A stretch of 6,359 bases of DNA. Origin: Bryobacterales bacterium. GTDB taxonomy: Bacteria > Acidobacteriota > Terriglobia > Bryobacterales > Bryobacteraceae. The notes under the pieces were generated by a model, which did no database searches, was not told the origin of the DNA, and worked only from the letters and a program-made list of their open reading frames with translations. The stretch spans positions 1 through 6,359 of the forward strand of contig JAUZEU010000362.1 in the NCBI GenBank assembly GCA_030838885.1, given 5' to 3'. This document shows positions 1 to 6,359 of the stretch, piece after piece (position 1 is the stretch's first letter; each line of letters opens with the position of its first letter). Made by a program: the position numbers and the translations under genes.

Positions 1-99
1 TACAAGCTGAAAGCGGCGCTGGAAGAGATCTGCGAACTGAATCAGCAACTGCTGCGGGCCAAACCAGCGGCATCTGCGAAAAAGGGGCGCGGGAAATGA
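1..99 (+). CDS. 3' end of an unidentified ORF overlapping the transposase gene (partial)
   Basis: The frame starting at base 1 is open for 32 codons and ends at TGA 97-99; the start lies off the left edge. The visible tail contains KLKAALEEICELNQQLL and then a basic, Ala/Lys/Gly-rich end (AASAKKGRGK). The first part has heptad-like spacing of Leu and Ile (helical, possibly coiled coil), and the basic end is typical of a disordered or nucleic-acid-contacting tail. Its stop overlaps the transposase start as ATGA, the arrangement of translationally coupled genes, so it may be an accessory first ORF of the same insertion element. It could instead be the end of a host gene. I do not recognise the family, and 32 residues are too few to assign a function. 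Confidence 0.5.
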   Translation, partial: YKLKAALEEICELNQQLLRAKPAASAKKGRGK

Positions 100-1502
100 T
101 TCATCTCCGCCGCTCCGGCCAGCGCAGTTTCGCCGAAGGTCTGATTGAAGAAGAGATCGAAGATCTTGGGGAACCCTGGATGCGCCAGGCCGACAAGGTG
201 CTGGAAGACGAGCAGTTGCTGACTGCCGTCTATGAAGCGCTGGTACGCCGCCATCCGAAGAGCCGTACGCGTGGGCGACTGGGCACGCCCGCCGAAATCG
301 TGCTTCGAATGCTGTTGCTGAAGCACATCCGCAACTGGAGTTTCAACGTGGTCGAGCGGGAAGTGCGCGCCAATCTCTTATACAGGGAATTCACGCGCGT
401 GGGCGGGGGCAAGGTACCCGACGCCAAAGCGCTCGGCCGCCAGGCACGGGCGTTGGGGCCGGATGTGATTAAACAACTCCATCAGCGCATGGTGGAACTG
501 GCGGTCCGGAACAAAGTTGTTCAGGGCCGCAAAATGCGCGTGGATACGACCGTGGTCGAGACCAATATCCACTACCCCACCGACAGCACTCTTCTCGGTG
601 ACGGCACGCGTGTTCTGACCGGGCTGATGAAAAAGGTCACGGCGATTGCCGGCAGGGCTGGAACGAAACTGCGCGATCGCATGCGGAGTGTGGGCCGCCG
701 CGTCATGGAAATCGCCCGCGCGGCGCGGGTCAAGGGCGACAAAGGCAAGGAGAAGCTGCAGCCGATCTACCGTAAACTGCTGGCTATCACGGGGCGCGTC
801 ATCACTCAGGCCAAACGCTTCTCGAGTGAGATTGCCAGCGGTGTGAAGCGCGCACGGGGCGCACGAAAGCGGGCAGCGCTGCAGCAACTGAAAAGCAAAA
901 TCGACATCATGGTGACCCGGACGCAGCAGGTGGTGAGGCAGACCAAAGCGCGGGTTCTGGACGGCAATGAGCACTTTGAAAGCAAGCTGCTTAGTGTGTT
1001 CGAGACTTCCACGGAAGTCATTCGCAAGGGTAAAGCGAGCAAGCCGACCGAGTTCGGCAAGATGGTGAAGATCCAGGAGGCCGAGAATCAGATCGTGATC
1101 GACTTCGAAGTTTATGACAAAAAGCCGAACGACAGCGACCTGCTGATCCCCTCCATCGAAACCCATCAGGCACGCACGGGGCGCACTCCTCATCTGGTTG
1201 CTGGCGATGCCGGATTCCACTCCGCGAAGAATGAGGCCAAAGCCCACCAAATGGGCGTCAAACGCGTTTCGGTCCCGAACCGGTCCACCAAAAGCGCCGC
1301 CCGCCGGCAACATCAGAAGCAGCGCTGGTTCAGGCAAGGTCAGAAGTGGAGAACCGGATGCGAGGGCAGAATCAGTGTGCTCAAACGGCGGCACGGCCTG
1401 ACCAGATCACGCTACAAAGATGAGGCGGGCATGACGCGATGGGTAGGACTCGGCGTCATCGCCGATAACCTCATCAACATTGGAACCGCGATGGCCCGGT
1501 AA
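96..1502 (+). CDS. ISNCY-type DDE transposase, 468 aa, apparently intact
   Basis: Catalyses cut-and-join of insertion-element ends through a DDE/RNase H-like metal-ion active site. What is seen: an N-terminal helical region (about 1-140) with the RLGTPAEIVLRMLLLKHIRNW segment typical of transposase N-terminal (DUF772-like) domains; a first catalytic Asp at D150 in MRVDTTVVETNIHYPTDS; a long, very basic helical insertion (about 175-300) splitting the catalytic core; a second Asp at D371 in VAGDAGFHS; and a Glu at E423 in GCEGRISVLKRRHGLTRSR. The closing VGLGVIADNLINIG segment is also characteristic of the group. The ISNCY assignment is from memory of these motifs, not a search. The ATG at 96 is supported by GGGG at 84-87 (8-nt spacing) and by its ATGA overlap with the preceding ORF. 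There are no internal stops, and all three catalytic residues are present, so it may still be active. The element's left end is missing from the window. Confidence 0.9.
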   Translation: MIHLRRSGQRSFAEGLIEEEIEDLGEPWMRQADKVLEDEQLLTAVYEALVRRHPKSRTRGRLGTPAEIVLRMLLLKHIRNWSFNVVEREVRANLLYREFTRVGGGKVPDAKALGRQARALGPDVIKQLHQRMVELAVRNKVVQGRKMRVDTTVVETNIHYPTDSTLLGDGTRVLTGLMKKVTAIAGRAGTKLRDRMRSVGRRVMEIARAARVKGDKGKEKLQPIYRKLLAITGRVITQAKRFSSEIASGVKRARGARKRAALQQLKSKIDIMVTRTQQVVRQTKARVLDGNEHFESKLLSVFETSTEVIRKGKASKPTEFGKMVKIQEAENQIVIDFEVYDKKPNDSDLLIPSIETHQARTGRTPHLVAGDAGFHSAKNEAKAHQMGVKRVSVPNRSTKSAARRQHQKQRWFRQGQKWRTGCEGRISVLKRRHGLTRSRYKDEAGMTRWVGLGVIADNLINIGTAMAR

Positions 1503-1532
1503 CCCACTTCTCACAACCTGAACTCATCATGA

Positions 1533-1570
1533 CCCCTGCGGAAACCCATCCGCAGGGGTTTTTTGTTTTT
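1533..1570 (+). terminator. Rho-independent terminator of the transposase gene
   Basis: A perfect 10-bp stem (CCCCTGCGGA at 1533-1542, TCCGCAGGGG at 1549-1558) encloses a 6-nt loop (AACCCA). It is followed directly by a T-rich tract, TTTTTTGTTTTT at 1559-1570. It lies 31 bases after the transposase stop. The left arm has no matching A-tract, so it should act mainly on + strand transcripts. It should stop read-through from the insertion element into the receptor gene. Confidence 0.92.
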
Positions 1571-1593
1571 GCCTGCGACTTCAGATCCACCTA

Positions 1594-1615
1594 TATGGCT
1601 CCAATTTTATGGCTC
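1594..1615. repeat. Short direct repeat TATGGCTC (x2)
   Basis: TATGGCTC occurs at 1594-1601 and again at 1608-1615, a 14-base period, immediately before the nested palindrome. Paired short direct repeats next to an element end can be transposase-binding subsites, but two 8-mers may also be chance. Confidence 0.35.
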
Positions 1616-1650
1616 TACTTTCCAAAAATCGATTTTTGCGCCGGAAAGTA
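1616..1650. repeat. Nested palindrome, candidate right end of the insertion element
   Basis: Outer arms TACTTTCC (1616-1623) and GGAAAGTA (1643-1650) are exact inverted repeats. They flank a perfect inner palindrome AAAAATCGATTTTT (1624-1637), or 16 bp as CAAAAATCGATTTTTG (1623-1638). Only GCGCC (1638-1642) is left unpaired on the right side, so the whole block can fold as a long bulged hairpin. It lacks a following T-tract and follows an efficient terminator, so it is unlikely to be a second terminator. An element end or a protein-binding site fits better; which one is inference. Confidence 0.6.
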
Positions 1651-1947
1651 ACTAAGGCAGCCTTGCGCCACTCGCATCTTCTCTCGGATCTTTTTGTCTT
1701 AGCGCGTGACACGTCAGGGCCATCTTACTGCGCTTCGCACAGTGAGGTCGGTGTCGAAGGAAGATCGCGACCTTGATTTCACCGTCGATCACTCGTCACC
1801 ACCGCTGTGCCCCTCATCGTAAGTTCCTGATAGCACGTTCATCGGACCTGGCATGATGGTTGCCTTTTCATTGCATCATTTTCCGATCCTGTGCGCGGAA
1901 GCCACCGGACGGAGTGGGGGATTTCACATCTTCAACTGGGGCGCGCA
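1651..1947. other. Non-coding interval upstream of the TonB-dependent receptor
   Basis: No ORF with coding character and no RNA gene was recognised here. A weak inverted repeat AGGTCG / CGACCT (1745-1750 and 1768-1773, 17-nt loop) is the only structure seen. The receptor's promoter must lie here if the gene is transcribed alone. TTGCCT at 1860-1865 could be a -35-like hexamer, but there is no good -10 at the right distance, so I do not call a promoter. A short GTG-initiated extension of the receptor frame (from 1891) crosses the end of the interval and is judged untranslated. Confidence 0.6.
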
Positions 1948-4900
1948 ATGACAACTTCGATTAGAGGAACACTGGCAACAGCAACATTTCTGGGCCTTCT
2001 CGCTTTGATTCCAGCGTGGGCTCAAACGGAAACCGGTCAAATCACTGGCGCAATACAAGATCAGACCGAAAGTGCGGTTCCAAACGCCACAGTAACCGTA
2101 ACGTCGGTCAATACAGGGGCCGTCAGGACTGTAACAAGCGGCGCAGACGGCGGGTACACTTTTACTAATCTCCTTCCCGGTGTTTATACAATCGACGTAT
2201 CCGTTCAGGGCTTTGCTTCAGCCCGGCGGCAGGTTACTGTCGCTGTCGGTGCTCGCGTCGGTCAGACGTTTACTTTGGAAGTAGGAACGACCTCCACAAG
2301 CTTTGAGGTCGCGGAAGCGGCGACGCAGGTTGATACCGAAACTCAGACTCAGAGCCAGGTGATCACGCAGAACCAGATCAGGGAACTTCCCAATCTGACG
2401 CGCAACCCGTACGAGTTTGTCGAACTTGCCGGCAACGTATCCGGCGCCGGTCTCGGTACGCGAGGCGCTGGCTTTGCCATCAACGGCCAGCGGGAATCGT
2501 CGACCAATATTCTTCTTGATGGCGGCAGCAACAATGATGAATTCACCGGCGCCATCGGGCAGCAGATACCCCTTGACGCGGTTCAGGAATTCTCTGTTCT
2601 GACAAGCAACTTCACGGCGGAGTATGGACGTGCTTCCGGTGGCATTGTGAACGTTGCCAGTAAGAGTGGAACGAATGATTTCCATGGTACCGCTTACGAG
2701 TTCAACCGCGTTTCTGACTTTTCCTCCAACTCTTTTCAGAACAACGCGAATGGCCAGCAGAAATCCGTCTTCACACGTAACCTGTTCGGCTATTCGTTTG
2801 GCGGACCGATACTCAAAAACAAATTGTTCTTCTTCAGCAGCACGGAGTGGACAAGGGTCCGCAGCGCAGCCACTGCTTTCGCGTGGGTACCCACGTCCCA
2901 GCTCATCGCTCAGACTCCTTCCAACGTTCAGAATTTCTTCTCGACTCTTGGCCAACTGCGGCCGAGCGCCAGCGTTATTGGCACGACAACCTGCGCCAGC
3001 GTGGGTTGTCCCTCTTCCCTTCCCGGCACCCTCCCGGCGTTCGATCACATCGCTTATACCGTGCCGACCGATGCAGGCGGCGGCTTCCCGCAGAACGCAT
3101 GGGACACATTCAACCGCGTCGACTACAACTTTTCCGACAAGACACAGTTCTATGGCCGTTATGCCCTTTACAGTGAAACCGATCAGACCGGAGTGTTGTC
3201 CAACAGCCCTTATAACAACTACGATCTCGGCGAAACTTACTTCAACCACAACTTCCTCGCGTCCCTGATGCATTCCTTTTCACCCACCTTGATCTCCGAG
3301 AGTAAAGTCGTTTTCAATCGCCTCACAAACCTGCAGCAGGGCCTGACCAGCCGCGGCCTTGTACCGACCATGTATGCCAACACCACCGGCGCGGTCACGA
3401 TAGGCACCGACATCGTCGCTTTTCCGGGATACAATCCGTTCACTCCGGGCAACGGCGGTGCGTTCGGCGGACCTCAGAACATCATTCAACTCTACGAAGA
3501 CATGAACTGGACGCGCGGCAAGCATTCGTTACGCTTCGGCGGCACGTTTGACTATATCCGCGACAATCGCACCTACGCCGCCTACCAGACGGCCGTCGAC
3601 GGCCTCTCAAACGGGGGCGGAGTCGGAGCTGCCGTAACGGGCTTGCTGTCGGGGAACTTCACGGATATCAAGGTTGCAATTAACCCTCAGGGTCATTACC
3701 CTTGCCCACCCACCGGTGCGACACCGGCCTGTGAGGTAACACTGCCCGTCACGTCGCCGAACTTCAGTCGCAGCAACCGCTTCAAAGAAGGTGCGGCTTA
3801 CGTGCAGGATGCCTGGAAGGTGAAGCCTCGGCTCACTGTCAATCTCGGCTTGCGTTGGGAGCACTTCGGCGTGCAGCACAACGGAAATCCGAATCTGGAC
3901 TCCAACTGGTATGCACCTGGCATCGGCTTCGCCGACAGCAATCTCGGCCAGTATCTCCGGACTGGTACCATTCAGCTGGCTCCGCAGAGCCCCATTGGCC
4001 AGCTCTGGAATCCTGACTGGCATGACTTTGCTCCGCGCGTCGGAGTCGCGTGGGACGTTTTCGGTGATGGAACCACCGCTATTCGCGGCGGATACGGTAT
4101 CGGGTACGAACGAAACTTCGGAAACGTTACGTTCAATTTGATTCAGAATCCCCCGAACTACGCCGTCCTGGATGTCCCCGGAGCGATCACGACGAATAAC
4201 TTCGGCCCGCTTACCGGCAGTGGCGGCTTACTGCCCCTTCCAACAGTCGGCGCCCGCATCGTCGATCCGAAAATCAGAACGGCCTACGCACATACCTGGA
4301 ATGCTATCGTGCAGCGGCAACTCGTTCGTAATGTCGTCTACAGCCTTGAGTACAGCGGATCCAAGGGCGTTAATCTGTACAGCATCGCTTACCCGAACCA
4401 GAACGGGTTTGGCAATTTTGCTCTGGGCGATCCCTGCACCGGTCTGCAGCCCAATGGAACCACCACCTGCGTATCACGGCCGAATGCGGCTTATGGCAGC
4501 ACCGTGGGCTACCGCGGAAACCAGGGATTCTCGATCTATCACTCCCTGAATAATCGAATCGTGATGAATAATCTGCTGAGTTCGGGTATCGACCTTACGG
4601 TGAACTACACCTGGTCGCATACAATCGATAACCTGAGTTCCACTTTCTTCGAAGCAGGCGGTCAGGGAATCGCGAGCCAGTATGGACAACAGAATATCAC
4701 CATCAACAACGGTAACTTCGTTTATGGCCTTCTCGATCCGTATCATCCGAATCTCGATCGCGGCAGCGCAGAATTCGACATCCGTCACCGCGTGGTTCTC
4801 GCAGGCCACTGGCAGGTCCCGGCCGGAAAACTTGCCGGCTGGCGCAACCTGCTGCTCGGCGGCTGGAGCCTGAATCCCCTCTTCACCGCCCGTACGGGAC

Positions 4901-5376
4901 AGCCGTTCAGCGTCTTCGACAGCGCCGCGCAGGAGTTGCCGCTCAACACGCCCCGCGCTACCTTCATCGGAAACGTGCCCGGCACAAATACCGGGAACCT
5001 GATTCCTACTTCCGTCCCGAACACGTTTCAATACATTACCTTCAACCCCGCGCAGATCGCTCATGAGCCGATGGCTATGACCCCGGGACAGGCGTGGCCG
5101 AGTAACATGAGCGGCCGCGACGCATTCCGCGGTCCGGGTTGGTGGAACCTGGATTTCGGGCTGTACAAAGTTACGCGGCTCACCGAACGGATCTCATTGC
5201 AGCTTCGCGCCGAAACGTTCAATATCTTCAATCACGCGAACCTCTACGTCAACGGAATCAGCGCGGACGTAGGTGCGAATAACGGCACAAACAACGCAGT
5301 AGACGCCTGCTACGGATGCACCGGCTCCACATATGACCGGCGGCATCTGCAACTCGGGGCAAAAATCATCTTCTGA
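1948..5376 (+). CDS. Oar-like TonB-dependent outer-membrane receptor with carboxypeptidase-regulatory-like domain, 1142 aa
   Basis: Predicted outer-membrane beta-barrel importing an unknown ligand with energy from the TonB-ExbBD complex. Visible parts: a Sec signal peptide at residues 1-25 (hydrophobic TATFLGLLALIPAW, cleavage after AWA); a CarboxypepD_reg-like beta-sandwich at about 27-112 (GQITGAIQDQTESAVPNATV, GGYTFTNLLPGVYTIDV); a plug at about 130-250 with NILLDGG, VQEFSVLTSNFTAEYGRASGG and VNVASKSGTNDFHG; then a barrel rich in alternating aromatic strands, ending in Phe (LGAKIIF) as expected for a BAM recognition signal. The length fits the long Acidobacteriota family. The frame is open from GTG 1891, but ATG 1948 is preferred: GGGG at 1938-1941 gives 6-nt spacing and the signal peptide begins directly after it. 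I see no clear TonB box. All eight cysteines fall in four close pairs. No sigma/anti-sigma or substrate genes adjoin it, so the ligand is unknown. Confidence 0.93.
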   Translation: MTTSIRGTLATATFLGLLALIPAWAQTETGQITGAIQDQTESAVPNATVTVTSVNTGAVRTVTSGADGGYTFTNLLPGVYTIDVSVQGFASARRQVTVAVGARVGQTFTLEVGTTSTSFEVAEAATQVDTETQTQSQVITQNQIRELPNLTRNPYEFVELAGNVSGAGLGTRGAGFAINGQRESSTNILLDGGSNNDEFTGAIGQQIPLDAVQEFSVLTSNFTAEYGRASGGIVNVASKSGTNDFHGTAYEFNRVSDFSSNSFQNNANGQQKSVFTRNLFGYSFGGPILKNKLFFFSSTEWTRVRSAATAFAWVPTSQLIAQTPSNVQNFFSTLGQLRPSASVIGTTTCASVGCPSSLPGTLPAFDHIAYTVPTDAGGGFPQNAWDTFNRVDYNFSDKTQFYGRYALYSETDQTGVLSNSPYNNYDLGETYFNHNFLASLMHSFSPTLISESKVVFNRLTNLQQGLTSRGLVPTMYANTTGAVTIGTDIVAFPGYNPFTPGNGGAFGGPQNIIQLYEDMNWTRGKHSLRFGGTFDYIRDNRTYAAYQTAVDGLSNGGGVGAAVTGLLSGNFTDIKVAINPQGHYPCPPTGATPACEVTLPVTSPNFSRSNRFKEGAAYVQDAWKVKPRLTVNLGLRWEHFGVQHNGNPNLDSNWYAPGIGFADSNLGQYLRTGTIQLAPQSPIGQLWNPDWHDFAPRVGVAWDVFGDGTTAIRGGYGIGYERNFGNVTFNLIQNPPNYAVLDVPGAITTNNFGPLTGSGGLLPLPTVGARIVDPKIRTAYAHTWNAIVQRQLVRNVVYSLEYSGSKGVNLYSIAYPNQNGFGNFALGDPCTGLQPNGTTTCVSRPNAAYGSTVGYRGNQGFSIYHSLNNRIVMNNLLSSGIDLTVNYTWSHTIDNLSSTFFEAGGQGIASQYGQQNITINNGNFVYGLLDPYHPNLDRGSAEFDIRHRVVLAGHWQVPAGKLAGWRNLLLGGWSLNPLFTARTGQPFSVFDSAAQELPLNTPRATFIGNVPGTNTGNLIPTSVPNTFQYITFNPAQIAHEPMAMTPGQAWPSNMSGRDAFRGPGWWNLDFGLYKVTRLTERISLQLRAETFNIFNHANLYVNGISADVGANNGTNNAVDACYGCTGSTYDRRHLQLGAKIIF

Positions 5377-5388
5377 TGCAGTGGTATC

Positions 5389-5437
5389 GAGCGGAGCCGA
5401 AATACGGCTCCGCTCATCCCTCGCGGGTCTGATTTTT
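5389..5437 (+). terminator. Probable terminator hairpin after the receptor gene
   Basis: A perfect 11-bp G+C-rich stem (GAGCGGAGCCG at 5389-5399, CGGCTCCGCTC at 5405-5415) has a 5-nt loop (AAATA) and starts 12 bases after the receptor stop. The T-run (TTTTT, 5433-5437) comes 17 bases after the stem rather than directly behind it. It is therefore not a textbook intrinsic terminator; it may stabilise the mRNA 3' end or work with Rho. Confidence 0.6.
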
Positions 5438-5625
5438 CCTGCGCGAAAATTGGCGCATCGGGTCATCCTGAGAAATGCAGGCTCGAAGTGTGTAAGAATA
5501 GTCCTCAATTTTGTCTCTGATTTGCGGAATTGGTTTTGGTGAGGCGTAGATGCGCGATCTGGAGTGATTGGTGTCTGACTTAAACTTCAGGACCGGTGCG
5601 AACGGCTCTCAGTTTCGCGTCCCGA

Positions 5626-6326
5626 ATGTCTCAGTCGGTGCAAAGCCGGTTCGAGACGAATGCTTATCTCTTCGCCGCGTACGAGGTGGGTGACCAGGCG
5701 CAGCGGAATCTGGTCGATCTGCTGTTCGACGCGCTCACGCTCAAAATTCTCGATCCCGTGTATGCGCGGCCAAGCATTGATATGCTCATGCAACGCTCCA
5801 GGGGCGCCGTGTCGGTTTTCTCGACGCCGCATGCGGCTTCGACGACTACCGAACAGGTTCGGAACATCTTCGGCGTGGTCGGGTTCGTGAACCAGGTGTC
5901 GGCGCCGGACAAGCTGTCGCCGGATGGAAATATCCTCTCGACCGGGAGTTGCAGAGGGCATATGCGCTGGGTGATTACCCTGCGCTCTGGGCCGTCGAAG
6001 GCCTGGGCCAGAACTACGCGCGCGCTTACCTGAATGCCGGACGTCCGGTGCGAGCTTTACTGACACCACGGCATGGTTCGCCATCCGCATGGCTTACAGG
6101 TCTCTACGATTTCACCGTTGAATGGCACTGGAGTCGTGATGATAAAGATCGTGTCATGGTAATCGCACCTGCCGGTAATCGAGAAGGCAGATACCATCGC
6201 GCACCTCTCGTTCAGGTCCGGTCCAGTGACAGCGCCCGCTTGTTTTCTCTCACACGATCCGAAACAGAGGCTGGGCCCGTTGGGGTGACGAAGCCCAGAT
6301 TTCTTAGCAACAGAACACTTCCGTGA
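5626..6326 (+). pseudogene. Frameshifted hypothetical gene (two frames joined at about 5928)
   Basis: The frame from ATG 5626 (open back to 5584, GTG 5596 also possible) reads a helical protein with NLVDLLFDALTLKILDPVYARPSIDMLMQRSR up to about DKLSPDG (5928). It then degenerates. The next frame takes over with KYPLDRELQRAYALGDYPALWAVEGLGQNYARAYLNAGRPVRALL, which reads as coherent protein. One extra A in the GGAAAT at 5926-5931 joins the two frames exactly, giving about 233 residues to the TGA at 6324-6326. No slippery heptamer is present, so a mutation or a base-calling error fits better than programmed frameshifting. Third-position G/C is visibly high up to about 6056 and mixed afterwards, so the last ~90 codons may not be original. 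No good ribosome-binding site precedes 5626. The ALWAVEGLGxxYA motif gives an impression of a conserved family, but I cannot name it or assign a function. Confidence 0.55.
6057..6197 (-). CDS. Possible 46-aa cysteine-containing small ORF, speculative
   Basis: The minus strand is open from the window edge (6359) to a TAA at 6057-6059, with no stop in 100 codons. Inside, an ATG (6197-6195) is preceded by a GAGAGG ribosome-binding-like site at 6-nt spacing. The 46-residue product would contain four cysteines (C11, C34, C37, C45), including CKPC, and a hydrophobic DTIFIITTPVPF stretch. Cys placement hints at a metal-binding or secreted peptide, but no homologue is recognised. It overlaps the tail of the frameshifted + strand gene, and the region has weak coding signal on both strands. 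It may be a chance frame. Confidence 0.18.
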   Translation of the reverse strand: MVSAFSITGRCDYHDTIFIITTPVPFNGEIVETCKPCGWRTMPWCQ

Positions 6327-6359
6327 AAACGCCTTTACAGGAATATGGTCGCCGAGCGG

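Larger units (their letters stand above)
1..1650 (+). mobile_element. Insertion sequence (ISNCY-type), right part; left end outside the window
   Basis: The element is defined by the intact transposase, the overlapping upstream ORF tail and the terminator behind the transposase. I infer the right boundary to lie near the nested palindrome at 1616-1650, because insertion-element ends commonly carry inverted, often palindromic sequence and no host gene begins before it. Neither terminal inverted repeats nor a target-site duplication can be verified with only one end present. The true boundary could be anywhere between about 1570 and 1700. Confidence 0.45.

Noticed and set aside
378..1394. 338-aa open frame on the minus strand opposite the transposase
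   Set aside because: It is a shadow of the transposase gene, whose catalytic motifs are all in the + frame. The minus product has low-complexity, His/Arg/Leu-rich character and no domain.
1745..1773. AGGTCG / CGACCT inverted repeat upstream of the receptor, considered as an operator
   Set aside because: The arms are only 6 bp with a 17-nt gap. It is more than 170 bases upstream of the start, and no promoter is recognised next to it.
2218..3273. 351-aa open frame on the minus strand opposite the receptor
   Set aside because: The + strand encodes the well-formed receptor plug and barrel here. The antisense frame shows no recognisable domain and arises from codon bias.
5928..5934. Programmed -1 frameshifting for the 5626-6326 gene
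   Set aside because: The joint has no X-XXY-YYZ slippery heptamer and no evident downstream stem, so a mutation or sequencing error is simpler.
5587..6090. 167-aa minus-strand frame opposite the frameshifted gene
   Set aside because: It is Arg/His/Pro-rich and has no motif. It mirrors high third-position G/C on the + strand, and the + strand product looks more protein-like.
6271..6298. Inverted repeat CTGGGC / GCCCAG with a 16-nt loop
   Set aside because: Only 6 bp with a long loop and no T-tract, so it is compatible with chance in G+C-rich DNA.

Overview
The window looks like chromosomal DNA of an Acidobacteriota-type bacterium (Solibacter/Bryobacter-like). This is an inference from one gene: a very long TonB-dependent receptor with an N-terminal carboxypeptidase-regulatory-like domain, a family strongly expanded in that phylum. 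All confidently read genes are on the + strand. The G+C content is moderately high, and coding regions are G/C-rich at third positions.

Layout. Positions 1-99 hold the 3' tail of an unidentified small or coiled-coil-like ORF. Its TGA stop overlaps the ATG of the next gene (ATGA, 96-99). Positions 96-1502 encode an intact 468-aa DDE transposase of the ISNCY type, closed by a strong intrinsic terminator (1533-1570). Shortly after comes a nested palindrome (1616-1650), my candidate for the right end of the insertion element. The left end is outside the window, so neither terminal repeats nor a target duplication can be checked. Positions 1651-1947 are non-coding and presumably hold the promoter and leader of the next gene. 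Positions 1948-5376 encode a 1142-aa Oar-like TonB-dependent outer-membrane receptor, followed by an 11-bp hairpin that is a plausible terminator. Positions 5596-6326 contain what looks like a broken gene: two reading frames join into one plausible protein if a single A is added near 5928. The last ~300 bases lose clear coding character. On the minus strand they hold an open frame running in from the window edge, with a possible 46-aa cysteine-containing small protein, which is weakly supported.

Working together. The transposase and receptor do not look functionally linked; the terminator insulates the receptor from the element. The receptor has no adjacent sigma/anti-sigma or substrate-processing genes here, so its ligand cannot be inferred. 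I found no CRISPR array, tRNA, rRNA, or convincing new multi-gene system. The most informative points are the two-ORF arrangement of the insertion element, the nested palindrome, the paired cysteines in the receptor, and the frameshifted gene at the right.
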